Source: Aporrectodea caliginosa
Taxonomy: Eukaryota; Annelida; Clitellata; Crassiclitellata; Lumbricidae
DNA: 64,000 nucleotides
Assembly: GCA_020284085.1 (NCBI GenBank)
Contig: JACEVL010001161.1
Coordinates: 3,711,930 to 3,775,929 of the forward strand
Reading direction: 5' to 3'
Below the pieces are notes generated by a model. It had not been told where the DNA came from, did no database searches, and worked only from the letters and a program-made list of their open reading frames with translations. This document shows positions 22,148 to 32,665 of the stretch, piece after piece (position 1 is the first letter of the stretch; every line of letters begins with the position of its first letter). The position numbers and the translations under genes are program-made.

Positions 22148-22840
22148 CTGCAAACAGAGAGTAACACTGTTTTTTTAAATTTTATTTGTTTCCAAGGCGA
22201 AGTAAACAAGTTTATGAAAGTAATGTCGAATAATGGTGAAAAATAAAACATGACAATTATAGTTTGAATTTAAAAGTTGCTAATCTTGATGTAGAGACAT
22301 GATGTCAACAAATTTGCTAAAAACAGTTTCGTCTTACTAATCATAGATTAATACAAAGAAGTCAGACCATAATTACTGGGCATCAGTGACTAGGTAATTA
22401 ATTCATGTCCATAAATTAAAATTCACAATAAAGTCCTATAGAGTAGGTTAGTATAATTTAATTAGGGCCTAATAACTTTTAACTATATGGGCTTTACAAA
22501 CTTCTGATGAGACATGTATGTGCCAGATGCACCACTTACCATAATTTAAACTGTTTTCATTTGCTGGGGCTGGACAGGGAGCACGTGGACAATTATGCGG
22601 GTGGTCAATTATTATGTTTCGAGCAGATATAATATACTGTGTAAATGCTCTGAGTGATTGAAGCAATGTTGCACGCCATACACCACTGCTGGATGGTGTG
22701 CGACGGGTCGAATCAATGAAGATCCTTGGAGTTACCTTCAGGAGTAACCTTAGTGCTCCTCCCCATGTTGAAGAAATCATAGGCGCCTGCTCAGGATCAC
22801 TATTAGCCTAAATATATGCATTGTGTATACTCAGATCACA
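22148..22840. other. Intron 3 of copy 1, left part
   Basis: AT-rich intron sequence that parallels copy 2 (45485-45800) up to about 22440. A minus-strand stretch near 22540-22600 (PHNCPRAPCPAPANENSLNY followed by GTAAGT) looks like a stray exon end, but it has no counterpart in copy 2 and no recognised domain. Confidence 0.35.
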
Positions 22841-23195
22841 CGGCCTCTGGCGGGTGACGTTGAACGCTTTCGCTGAAGCAATGACAGTATCTCGACTGCT
22901 GTAGGCCTATGCTGCCCAAGCATAGTGAGGTCATGTGACTGCAGCAGGTCGCCAAAGACTGGAACGGCTCTTAGCCAAAACAGTTCGGATGGGTTTTTGT
23001 GTGAAGTAGGTGCCACAATAGAGATACGGGTTGATGCAGCAGAGGACCGCCTCCTGAAAGCCATCGAGTGGAGTCGAGACCATGTGTTTCGCCGCGTGTT
23101 CCCGCTGCCTACCCAACGCCATTATGACCTTCGTCCTCTAGCTCAAAGATTCGAACTTCCTTGCACAGACCATACAAATTTTATACCAAGGGTTT
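22840..23195 (+). pseudogene. LINE C-terminal remnant in intron
   Basis: Plus-strand frame: AAEDRLLKAIEWSRDHVFRR, LPTQRHYDLRPLAQRFELPC and NFIPRVLYKHI. The pattern DRLF..I..N..H.L...LP...YDLRPR.H...LP...FI.R.LY is the C-terminal end of many LINE reverse transcriptases. The same remnant is in copy 2 at 45980-46150, so it predates the gene duplication. Confidence 0.6.
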
Positions 23196-23300
23196 TATAC
23201 AAGCATATTAATCATCCATGCCAATAAGAAATTTAAAACCCTGCATTCTTAACACTTTAGTTAACTCACTTTTATTTATTTATCATCTTAGACTGTAAGC
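23179..23300. repeat. Direct repeat, left copy (partner at 26216-26330)
   Basis: TTTTATACCAAGGGTTTTAT and about 95 following bases recur nearly unchanged at 26216-26330. Copy 2 has only one such block (about 46152-46270). The 3 kb between them is therefore extra in copy 1 and was probably added with a local duplication. Confidence 0.8.
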
Positions 23301-23895
23301 TACTGTGACGAACCAGGGTCACAAAGACTTTAACTTGCTTACCGCATGGCGGCGCTTGAGTAGCTATTTTCCCGAGCGTGGCCGGAGGCGGCAATCTATA
23401 ATGGTGTCTGATAGACTGACGTTTCTTGTGCAAAAGTCCGCGAAACTGTGGTGCCTCTAGAGGCTATGCTAATCGGAACTTCGCGGCAAGAGAAAGAGTC
23501 GACACTAGATTCTTGATTAATAAAGATATTGTAGGCTTCTTTCGATAAACAAAGCATTGAGACAGCGACTTCTGAAGATTAGATTGCGAATCAAGTGTCT
23601 TTAGCAGCACATGTGAGCTAACGACAGAGGAATATCGAGGCGAAAGAGGAATCAAATAGCGTTCGATCAAAACGACGGGCGATCGAACGGGTGCAATCTG
23701 ACGAGTTTGAGGCCGTTTCACGTGCTGTTTCTTGTCGAGGTGGGCGTGTATACATATATATATATATATTAGATTGTATTTCAGTTTCTGATATTGACGA
23801 CAGTATTTGGCTAGACAATAATTGTTGCTGGCATTTGTCTCGTATCGATAATTGTCGCGTAAACGAACAGTGTATCATTATAAATTGACAGTGTA
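23301..23895. other. Intron sequence, no gene
   Basis: GC-richer than its surroundings, with GATCGAACG-type motifs and a short (TA)n at 23753-23768. No coding evidence. Confidence 0.4.
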
Positions 23896-24331
23896 GGGGT
23901 CGTCCATTAATTATGTCAACAATTTTTAGGCAGTTTTGACCTCCTCCTTCCCTTGTCAACAACTGTCAAACATTGACGGACCTCCCAAAATATTATGTCA
24001 ACAATCCCAGAACCCCCTACAAAAAACAAAATGGCTCAATACATGTAGAATCATTTTTTTAATTTTTACACTAAAAAATGCAATCTCGAATTTCAAAATA
24101 TACGAGTTTAGTTGATTACCAGCTTTTTAGTAGTATTAATTATTAAGCACTAGTCTTTATAAATTTTTAGCATTTCTTAATGTTTTCGCTACCATTTGGA
24201 AGGGTCTGTGTTGATTTATTGGAGAAAATTTTCTTGACGTCAACTTGTACCGAACCCTCCCCTTGTCAACAACTGTCAAACTTTTCCAAACCCCTTCCCC
24301 TATTTTGTTGACATAATTAATGGACGACCCC
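23896..24331. mobile_element. MITE, GGGGTCGTCCATTAATTATG family, 436 bp
   Basis: GGGGTCGTCCATTAATTATG at the left is inverted as CATAATTAATGGACGACCCC at the right. The flanking GTA (23893-23895 and 24332-24334) is a 3-bp target duplication, which suggests PIF/Harbinger or a relative. Inner repeats TTGTCAACAACTGTCAAAC occur on both arms. A second copy lies at 53013-53458. Confidence 0.9.
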
Positions 24332-24344
24332 GTAAGGCCTTATC

Positions 24345-25880
24345 AATCAATCATTTATTTTGTAACCAACCAATCACTTTACAGTTACAGAGTTGAAAAA
24401 CACACAGACATTAGGAGATGTCCACAAGGAAAGGCTAAGTAGGGACTCCTATGCACAAGTTTAACTAAAAGATGCAACGGCCGAGAAATGCTTACTAAGT
24501 ATGAAAGTAGGTTATTTCGATTATTTGATAGAGTCTTAACTAACTTAGGTAAATCAAAATCTTAACTACCTTACGAAAATCAAATGAATCATTGGAGAAG
24601 AACATATGCGTGGGAGGTAAAATTATGCACAGACATTTGGATTCATCCAGATACATTATTATTATCACCAACCAAATAAGTGCGTAGTTTAAAAAAAATT
24701 CTAATGAAGGAGATTGCCTAATTCCTTGAGGAATTTTATTCCAGATTGAAGGTCCAGTAGCTCTAATTGAGAACAGACGGGAATTAGTACGAGCAAAGAT
24801 CCATCTATAATTACTTGAGTTTCATGTTGTATGGGAATGACTTTCGGAAGCAAGACTATTAAACCTTGTAAACAGAAGGAAGCAAGCTGTGGTCGTAACG
24901 GTCCATGATGCAGTCCGTGCTATGATCCCAGTATTTTTAGCAATTGTTGAGGAGATACATTGTAAGTGGTCCTTCCATGTTAGATGTTGGTCTACATAGA
25001 CTCCCAGAAATTTTGTGGACTTCACTCTGGAGAGGGAGATCCATTAATGCCTGGTATAGGATACTGCGAGGGACAAGGTTTCCTGTGAGACCTGAATAAT
25101 AGCCTACATAATTTATTTTATCAAGTTTTAGTGTAAGTTTATTGGCACAGAACCAATTTGCTGCCAGAGTGAGTTCATTATTTACTATTTGAAATAGGGT
25201 TTCCAAAGAACTGTGACATTTGTGTCATCTGCAAGCAATATAAAGTACAATTTTGAAGAAACATTGTGGAGGTCATTTATATAAATTAGAAATAGCAGGG
25301 GCCTAAGTTTGACCCTTGTGGTATACAAAATTTAATAGCTGTTAGAGCAGAGAGGGAGCCATTGCAATAGACACACTGAGAACGGCTTTCTAAATAACTT
25401 TTAAACCATTGGAGTTGTTTTTTTTAGGAAAGTCGTGAAGGAGGTTGAGGAATTAGGTATTTCATCAGCAAGGGACTTGGCAATGTTGGCAAAATAATCG
25501 TTAAATTTGTTTTGCCATTATATCGGCATTATCAGTCTTACTAACCCCTCAATGGAGCATTCCAAACTTCCTATTTTTACTTAAGTCACTGTTGCATTTG
25601 ACAAATTCTGCAGCATAGTAGTTTCGTTCAGCTTTGATTCTTACAGTTTAAAATTTATTACGATACGTTGTGAATTTACTTTTATTGCCCAATGTAGAAT
25701 TTTTATGTATCTTAGATAGAGAGAAGCCGTTTATTAGTGGATTTTAGAAGTCCTTTAGTCATCCAGGGCTGGCTAAACGGCTAAACGTGGAATTATTCTT
25801 TCTTTTTGTGGAAATAATAATAAGTTTAAGTTTATTCTAGAGCGTTCGTCGCTGAATCTGTTGTGAGGTTTACATTTGCT
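24345..25880 (-). pseudogene. LINE reverse-transcriptase remnant in intron 3 of copy 1
   Basis: Minus-strand blocks in order: PQGSNLGPLLFLIYINDLHN with LADDT (the catalytic xADD box, near 25300-25230), LTLAANWFCANKLTLKLDK, KSTKFLGVYVDQHLTWKDHL then IAKNTGIIAR, and a 3' untranslated end near 24350 next to TCAATCAATCA. The blocks are separated by frameshifts and stops. The family is jockey/CR1-like and different from the LINEs above. Confidence 0.8.
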
Positions 25881-26215
25881 TAATTTTGCCTATATTCTAT
25901 TAAATATAGATCTGAATCAAGCAAAATGGCTGATCATTTTGTTGAGAATAACGACAATGCTAGATTAAAGGAAATTCTGTTTTTGTTGGTCCATAGTCAA
26001 CGAGCACAAGCTGACAGATTAGAGTGGCTATAATTCTCGTATCTTGAGTTCGAATCCAGAGAGGGGAATATAGTTAAGTCCACTGTGGCGGGAACTGATG
26101 TCTCTTTATAGATAAATCAGACCACATTGGCGGGAATTGACGTCAATTTGGCGGTAACTGAGTCCAATTTCGCGGGCTTTAATTTAGGTTCCTTGGGAAC
26201 GAACCCTGAACCCAA
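25881..26215 (+). repeat. Possible tRNA-derived SINE fragment and repeat-rich spacer
   Basis: A B-box-like TGAGTTCGAATCC is present at about 26045. Repeated GGCGGGAA.TGA.GTC motifs occur at 26088-26165. There is no clear A-box, so this is only a suggestion. Confidence 0.3.
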
Positions 26216-26330
26216 AATTTTATACCAAGGGTTTTATACAAGCATATTAATCATCCATGCCAATAACAAATATAAAACCCTGCATTCTTAACACTTTAGT
26301 AAACTGACTTTTTCTTTATCATCTTTAGGT
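26216..26330. repeat. Direct repeat, right copy (partner at 23179-23300)
   Basis: Near-identical to 23179-23300, including CATATTAATCATCCATGCCA and CCTGCATTCTTAACACTTTA. Confidence 0.8.
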
Positions 26331-27264
26331 GTCGCTACGATCCCAATGGAAGCCACGAGCATATGATCCCAGAGTTTCTCATTTGAGGCGATCGATCGAT
26401 CGATCTCCTTGGTCGATCGCCTAGCAAAGGTCTGGTCGATCGCTAAATCGATCGCGCTCGATGATTTAGACTCCAAGAAGAACCCGGAACCAGACCATTT
26501 GTTTATTTATCTAATTGACATTACTTGTGAAATTCAGGCTAGGATCGAGAGGAGGCTTATCGACGGTTAATATGTTGCGTATAAGCTTAGTCTAGCTCTA
26601 GCAGCTAGTGGACAACCATGCAGGTATACGAATACGATACACGCAAAAATACGCAGTACACAAAATGTCCCGAGGTCGATCGCGCATCGATCGCCTACTC
26701 AATCTAGCGCGATTGATTTTCAAATCGCCTTCTATTTTCAAATGAGAGCTCTTAGCATATCACTCGATCATAACGATAGATAAATCCTGGTAGATTCTTT
26801 AGATAAGGTAGAAATTGCTTCCTCGATGACGCTCCCTATGTGTAATGCTCGCTTATTACTAAAACGCCGTGTCGATTATGCAGCAAGCAGTCGACCGGGT
26901 TTCTTTGGAGAAACTAAGATCTTTACCGACTCACGCATTTCTCAGATTTCTAAGCAAGCTGGTCACCCGTATGGTTCCCCAAACCGGCCGAGCGTTCGCT
27001 AGAGGGCGAGGAAGTGACGCCCAGGGGCACACTAAGAATCGGTTTGCCACCTGGCATGATTTATACAACAATAAAACAAATATTATCATCATCATCAGAA
27101 CTTGTTAGAACTTCGAGAACAACAATTTTCCACAGTTCTTAAAATAAGTTTCTCATCAGTGTGAATAATGGCTTAAGGTTTAGTATAAAATCTATTCTTT
27201 AGTCATCGTAGTGCCAATGGGTAAAATTATTATAAAAATAAATGTAAATATGATTTGAACTCAC
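26331..27264. other. Intron 3 right part, GATCGAT-rich
   Basis: From 26385 to 26470 and near 26675-26715 there are dense CGATCG/ATCGATCG palindromes. From about 27030 the sequence again parallels copy 2 (46270-46510). No coding evidence in this part. Confidence 0.4.
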
Positions 27265-27439
27265 AGTCTAGGCCACAGGTGCTTTGTTTAATCCCAGAAC
27301 GGTTGATGCTCTTCTGATTTTCAGCGTTGGTGCCAAGCCAGAGCGTCATCTCATTCTGAATCCCTGGATTTGCTGCGTCCATCGCTGCCTTACGAACAAC
27401 GTACTGTTTGTAAAGCAGTTTCTTCTGGATGCGTTCAAT
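27265..27439 (-). CDS. TRIM-PARP copy 1, exon 3: PARP catalytic N-terminal half
   Basis: The 175-bp exon lies between a TTTTTGCAG acceptor and a GTGAGT donor. It encodes IERIQKKLLYKQYVVRKAAM, NPGIQNEMTLWLGTNAENQK and SINRSGIKQSTCG. This is the PARP stretch I.RIQN..L...Y...K and NE..LFHGT...I...GFN.S..G. The His of the HGT motif, the first catalytic-triad residue that contacts NAD, is Leu here (LWLGT). Vertebrate PARP9 and PARP13 also lack this His and are catalytically inactive. The reading frame is intact. Confidence 0.85.
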
Positions 27440-28074
27440 CTGCAAAAATTGAAAACCAAAGCACTGTTTAAAATTGTCTCTAATATTATCTGAAATTAAG
27501 CTATTTACATTTGATTATGCATTATATCGCTTTACTAGCAGCACTAAAACAACACATTCCCTTGTAATACCTAATTGACAGAACTGTAGTTAATTTACAA
27601 ATAATTGAGTAAATGACCCTTTACAAGGCAAGCTACCAGAATAACAGAACAGAGCCGATAAGACCCATAAAGTCCGAAAGACCAGAAAACAGACTGTAGA
27701 GGAATTGCAGACCAATGAATATTAGAAATTAGCCAAGACCTTAATTAGCAGACAGAGACAGATAGTCAACTCCAGAGCCTGGGATCACTGACTGCGAAAC
27801 CCAGTACTGTTCTGGTGGTGCAGGGTATAAAAGTCAAAACATCCAATGAGCTAATTCAATGTATGTCTGTATTCAATGTATGTATGTCTCTGACGTTGAG
27901 CAAAAAATAACAGATAAATAGTCAGGCACCGTAGTAGAACATGTAAACCATGATGCATATTGTAAGCTACACACTGTTTAATTGGAAGCCAGTGCAAATA
28001 TTGTACTATGGGAATGTCTTGAAAATTACGTACTATCATTATTTACAACTGATTAAGTGCATTTTCTTTCGTAC
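27440..28074. other. Intron 2 of copy 1
   Basis: About 635 bp of non-coding sequence, collinear with copy 2 apart from the minisatellite that copy 2 carries at 47198-49830. The junction in this copy is near 27800 (GACTGCGAAACCCAGTACTG). Confidence 0.5.
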
Positions 28075-28343
28075 CTTAACTATTTGTTTGACAGTAGTTT
28101 GTGCTGTGAACAAGACGTTCTTTGCAACGTCTTTGTATTCCTGATCCCATGAGTTGAGTTGTACTGTTTTGAATCCTTCGTCATTAATTGTCATCGTTTC
28201 CCAGTCGACTGGAACATCATTTTCTAGAAAGCAAATTGCCCAAGAACCTTCCATTAAACCATCAAGACTGATGAAAGCTCGATTAATTCTAATTTTCCTC
28301 ATATCAGGCCACGTTTTGCCGTTTTAAATTTCAATTAGAGTGA
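28075..28343 (-). pseudogene. TRIM-PARP copy 1, exon 2: pre-catalytic linker
   Basis: After a CATACCAG acceptor in the correct phase the exon reads VTLIEI, then an in-frame TAA, then NGKTWPDMRKIRINRAFISL, MEGSWAICFLENDVPVDWET and NSWDQEYKDVAKNVLFTAQ up to VKQIVK, ending at a GTACGA donor. The P-DWE.M....V.L....QEYKDV...F..T....I.K pattern is the segment that leads into PARP14-type catalytic domains. The TAA near the start breaks the exon if this acceptor is used; an alternative downstream acceptor is possible but weak. Copy 2 has frame changes in the same exon. Confidence 0.6.
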
Positions 28344-28758
28344 CTGGTATGATAACGGACAAATGTAGTACAGTACAGCCATTGAGTTTAAAATAAAATA
28401 TGTCTGGTTATTTTTGCATGTGTGAAACGAATAATGTTTTGTTTAGTGTCTGGCAATGTTATATAGAAGCACATAATTATATACCTAGGCTATATTTTAA
28501 TTCTATGACAAAGTAGTTTCAAAGTGTTCCTCATTGCGTCCGTCTACTTCTGTACTAAGGAGTGCTTTTTACTATCTCAAGTCTAACCTGAAAGGTCAAC
28601 AGCAAATCAAATTTCTCCTTTTTGAATCAGTTTGTTAACCTTTGGTACTGTGTGTTTAAGCTGAATCCTTTTAAAACATAATCACCTACCGTTGCCTACG
28701 CAATGTAGTTCAAACAGATGACGTAGGCACCGTTTCGAATTTTATAACTGCTGCTTAC
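28344..28758. other. Intron 1 of copy 1
   Basis: About 415 bp collinear with 50356-50827 of copy 2. It carries TAGGCTA at 28486-28492 where copy 2 has TA. Confidence 0.55.
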
Positions 28759-29904
28759 CTGAAATTCCTTTCTGAAATTTTACAATCCGATCCGAAGACT
28801 TTGTGACTGTTAGTTCACCAACGACATTATTAGTTCGGTGGTCCTTCAAAATAAAGTCAAAGTTTGCACAATGGAAAGCAATTTTATCACAATTAAAATC
28901 TTCCACGCTGCAATTTGCAGGCAGCTTTTCGAGTTCAATTGCTCTCGTGTGCATTTGATTGGCAGCTCGACATATATCGACAGGTGATCCTCTAGTCAGA
29001 AGTTCATCGCAATATCTCTGATAGCTGTCGATCATTACTTTGAATCTGCCAACTTCCTGTTTTGTAGTTTCAAAGCACTTCAGATTTCGATCTCTGACTA
29101 CTCTCAAATTTTGTACCAATATTTCTGTATGTTGATCAATTAATTCCTTAAGTTGAGCTCCTGATTTGCGAATATTTTCTTCTGTTTTCAAGACCTCTTC
29201 CGTAAATTCTGTTTTAAATTTCTCCAGTTTCTGAAGCGCTTCTTCACACTCTGGACGCCTGTTAGCTACTTTGCTAAGGTAGTCTTTAAGTTGCTCAGTA
29301 AATTGTCCAGCGGCTTTGTCAACATTCGAACATCTGTGAGACTGGTGACTCTCAACACAACAAATTAAACAGGTGGCGACGTTGTCTTCATAGCAGTACA
29401 TCTTTATGAGCTCCTTAGGATGATGTTCACAGTAACTGTTGCGAAAGTTCAATTCTTGGAAATTTAATTGACTGCCGATCTCAACAACTTGATGATTGTG
29501 ACAGAGTTTCATTCTGCTATGCAATGTAATGCAGCGATCACAAAGCTTCTGTTCACAATCGATGCAAAACTTCTTAGCAACCGTTGTTTCTTCTGAGCAA
29601 AGATCACAAACTTCTTCTTTTGCTGGGGTCGTAGCTAATTTCCCAATCTCCACTATCTTACCAATGAAAAAGTTGTTGGTAATTTAGATAGACCTCCATC
29701 CGGAATGACAAATTCATTCCTACATATTGGACAAGCCATCTTTTCTCCACGTTTCTTACACTTTCCATATTTTTCCAGGCAGTGCAGGCAGAAGGTATGA
29801 ACGCAAGGGATAATTTTTGGATTCGAGAAGATCTCGGCACAGATAGAACATTCTGTCACGTCAGAAAGCTTTTCATGAAACTCAATTCCAGGAGCTTTGG
29901 CCAT
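28759..29904 (-). pseudogene. TRIM-PARP copy 1, exon 1: RING, B-boxes, coiled coil, frameshifted
   Basis: The start ATG at 29904 is shared with copy 2. RING: CSICAEIF, CVHTFCLHCLEKYG, CPICRNEF. After a 1-bp deletion near 29677 (GTTGTTGG against GTTAGG in copy 2) the frame shifts. The second frame then reads EIGKLATTPAKEEVCDLCSE, B-box 1 (C..C, FCIDCEQKLCDRC), B-box 2 (YCEHHPKELIKMYCYEDNVA, SHQSHRC) and a long Glu/Lys-rich coiled coil (about residues 200-300). The exon ends at a GTAAGC donor in phase 1. Exon length is 1146 bp against 1147 in copy 2, consistent with a single lost base. As it stands only the RING fragment would be translated. Confidence 0.85.
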
Positions 29905-30200
29905 TCTGCTCTGAAAACAAAGCCGCAATGAATGCATAAAGTATCTATTTCTAATCAAAGCAAAAGGAAATTTCAACTTAACAAAAAGAATAGAATTTTT
30001 AGCCATTAAGGTCACTAGTGGCAAGGCAAACAATACGTTTGCCTTGCCACTATATAGTGATTGACACACTGACTGCCTGTGTCAGTCGAAACATAATGAC
30101 TATTTAGGATCTTTTACTGAAGTTGCTTTGTTTAATTCTCTGCAACTTGGCAAGAGGATCGAATAAGCAAAATTCAGTTATAGTGGAGGAACGTGCCTGT
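29905..30200. other. 5' flank of TRIM-PARP copy 1 with a hairpin
   Basis: A 15-bp perfect inverted repeat AGTGGCAAGGCAAAC (30017-30031) with GTTTGCCTTGCCACT (30037-30051) and a 5-base loop lies about 115-150 bp upstream of the start codon, where a 5' untranslated region or promoter would be. It is not present in this form upstream of copy 2. Function unknown. Confidence 0.5.
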
Positions 30201-30650
30201 GCATTTTTCTTCAGTCATTTCAAGTTGATGTAAAAGTTTCGTTTTCACTACCAATTTGAAGGTAATGGTCTGTAGATCAATATTCGTCCGAGGGGAAAGC
30301 ATGCAGATAAAAAATGAATTGTGGGGGCTCGAAAACCCCCTCTGGCCTATGGGAAATATGTGTATTTTTTCCAGTCATTTCAAATAGATGCAAAAGTTTT
30401 TTTTTCAGTACCAATTTGAAGGTAATGGTCTATAGACCAATACTGGTCCGAGGGAAAGCATTCAGATAAAAAGAAGCGTGGGGCTCGAAAACCCCCTCCA
30501 GCCTATGCAAAACATGTGTATTTTGCTCCAGTCATTTCCAGTAGATGCATAAGTTTCGTTTTTTCAGTACCAATTTGAAGGTAATGGTCTCTAGATCAAT
30601 ATTTGTCCGAGGGGAATGCACTCAGATTAAGAAATGAAGCGTGAATAGTA
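30201..30650. repeat. Tandem repeat, about 160-bp unit, nearly 3 copies
   Basis: CAGTCATTTCAA.T.GATG, TACCAATTTGAAGGTAATGG, TCCGAGGG and GGGGCTCGAAAACCCCCTC recur at a spacing of about 160 bp (starts near 30210, 30370 and 30530). The array sits 0.3 kb upstream of TRIM-PARP copy 1. Confidence 0.85.
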
Positions 30651-31185
30651 GTATGACACAAAACTAAAATCACTGCAGATTGATTCGTCGTCGTTCTAAA
30701 GAATTCGAAGTTTATGTACCCCCGGTATAAGGAATAAAAGCTAAAGCGGCCCGAAATCATTACTTAAATCTTACACTTAAGAAATTCGTCTTTTGTATAG
30801 AAAGTGTATTAGTTTTCGCTTACTATACTAATCTTCCGTAGCAAATTAGCCTGCAAAGACAGAACAAACTAAATCCACTTAGTGTAATCATATCTTTCCT
30901 GTGCTACTTTTGTATCTCATAGCTGATGCTATAGACTTAGCAGCAAACTCGCCTGTAGACGCTTTGTATACGAGTCTTCCCTTAATGCAGTTGCTTAAGA
31001 GGAGTCACTGCACACGTGTGATGCTATTGAGGCACACCTATTACACATTGACCAGAATCAGCATGACCTAGATACATAACAATGAGCGACGTCGGTCGAT
31101 ATGCCAAGGCAGGATGAGAGTCATAGTTACGACTTTGCTTGGCCAAGTACCTCTATTCGTTATTTCAATACCACTTTCTTATATC
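30651..31185. other. No gene recognised
   Basis: Unique AT-rich sequence without recognisable coding or repeat content. Confidence 0.4.
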
Positions 31186-31189
31186 TGGG

Positions 31190-31252
31190 TCTCTCGCACT
31201 GGGAGCGCCTCTGATTGGTGTGCACTGCGAGAGGTGCTTTATAATTTATACA
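31190..31252 (+). repeat. LINE 3'-end fragment, same family as 9585-10130
   Basis: GAGCGCCTCTGATTGGTGTG then CACTGCGAGAGG matches the complement of the 3' end of the LINE at 9585-10130. Confidence 0.55.
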
Positions 31253-31559
31253 TGTAGAAACAATCCAGTACAATACAGGGTGCTGTGATCTGAAAAGGCT
31301 AAGAACCACTGACCTAATTAATCCGTCAATTCTTTATAAAATATATCCCACACTTTCTGTTACTTCGGCTACTGCAGAAAGAACTTTTAGCAGATTGAAA
31401 AAAAATCAAAATTTAATTGCGATCCACCATGACAATTAAATGAAAGCCTCTCCGGACTGGTTATTATAAGAAAAAAATATGCGAGGAGTGCTAAAGGCGA
31501 GGTTTCTGTCTAGCAGAAACATTCAACACAGTTTGAAAAGGAAAAGACGGACTTTAGGA

Positions 31560-31835
31560 AGACCAATGAAAAGGCAATTAGGGCCTACTAGTCCATTCGG
31601 AAGGAATTGAAGGCATGAACGATAGAAGTGAAGGTGGAAGAGGAGACAAAAAGTCGTATCGCTCTGAGGACTGTGTCTCAGATGGAAGTAGCAGGATCGG
31701 GTAAGGTTGGCAATTGAGCATTGAAGATAAGAGTGCAGTCTAGAATAACGCCAAAGTCACGAACTCTAGACAAGAAAGTGAAAGAAGGAAAGCTTTCAGC
31801 AAGAAAAGCAAAGTCACGCTTAATAAGTTGTTGGC
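31560..31835 (-). pseudogene. LINE RT fragment
   Basis: Minus-strand sequence includes FLSRVRDFGVILDCTLIFNA, LPTLPDPATSI, LRAIRLFVSSSTFTSIVHAF and NSFRMD. The RVRDLGVILDS.L.F..Q...L...... LR.I......... LVHAF..SRLDY pattern is typical of CR1/L2-type reverse transcriptases. Confidence 0.7.
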
Positions 31836-31849
31836 TTGCTCTTCTCCAG

Positions 31850-32634
31850 GTGCTCTTTCAACATACCGGTTCATTCTGTGTTGCATCATTTTGGTGAAAA
31901 CGTTTCCAGGTATGCTCTGTAGGCTAATGCCTCTGTAATTGTTGCAGTTCTGTCGAACTCTTTTTTTTATATTGGGACGATTGTCGATTTTGCCCGGTCT
32001 TTTGGTATTTCTTCTTCTTGCTGAATTTTTTTAAACAAGGGTATGCACTATGCATAGCTTTAACAACTGTTTCTCCTGCTCCTTGAAGTAGCTCCGTAGT
32101 GATTCCATCCATGCCTGGTGCTTTACCGTTTTTCATTTTATTGATAGCATCTCTTACCTCGTCGTCTAGAAGTTTTGGCATCTGTTCTTCAGTGTTGTTT
32201 ATGGTCAGCACTATGAGAACCGTAAGGTCATCATGTATCGATATTCAGTAGTTGTTCGAAGTGTTCCTGCCATAGTTTTTTATGCTTGCATCGTCTGCTA
32301 GTATTTTACCATTTGCGTCTTTGATTGATGCAACTTTGAGCTCAATTTGTCCACTAAGTAGGCCTAGTCTCATCTTATTACTTCTTGCATTCTGTTAATC
32401 TTGAAAGCTTCTTCAGCTTCTTTGCATTGTTGTTCCATCCTGTTGTTTTTATTTCGTTGCAGATTCCTTCTGATTTCTCTAGTGAGCCAGTTAAATTGCT
32501 TCCGGTCTGCAGTGTAAGTTTGTTGTTTTGCTGTGTTTCTTCTTTTTTCCACGAGTTCTAATACTTCGTCTGATATCCATTGGTCTTTGGGTTTCTTGCA
32601 AGCTCTTCCGACTATGTTGTTTGGCTGCTATTTG

Positions 32635-32665
<31 letters not shown>

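Larger units (their letters stand above)
21867..29904 (-). pseudogene. TRIM-PARP fusion gene, copy 1 (whole locus, four predicted exons)
   Basis: Exons in transcription order: 29904-28759 (RING, B-box 1, B-box 2, coiled coil), 28343-28075 (linker before the catalytic domain), 27439-27265 (catalytic domain, NAD-binding half), 22147-21867 (catalytic domain, C-terminal half, stop at 21867-21869). Exon order, splice phases (1, 0, 1) and intron positions match copy 2 at 45222-51974. The expected product would be a RING-type ubiquitin ligase fused to a PARP9/14-like ADP-ribosyltransferase fold, presumably cytoplasmic. Lesions: a 1-bp deletion near 29677 shifts the frame between RING and B-box 1, and an in-frame TAA lies early in the linker exon. 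The third intron (5.1 kb) is swollen by a MITE and LINE debris. The locus is therefore probably a pseudogene, or a gene damaged by assembly errors. Fusion to a single transcript is inferred from the paralogue. Confidence 0.65.
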
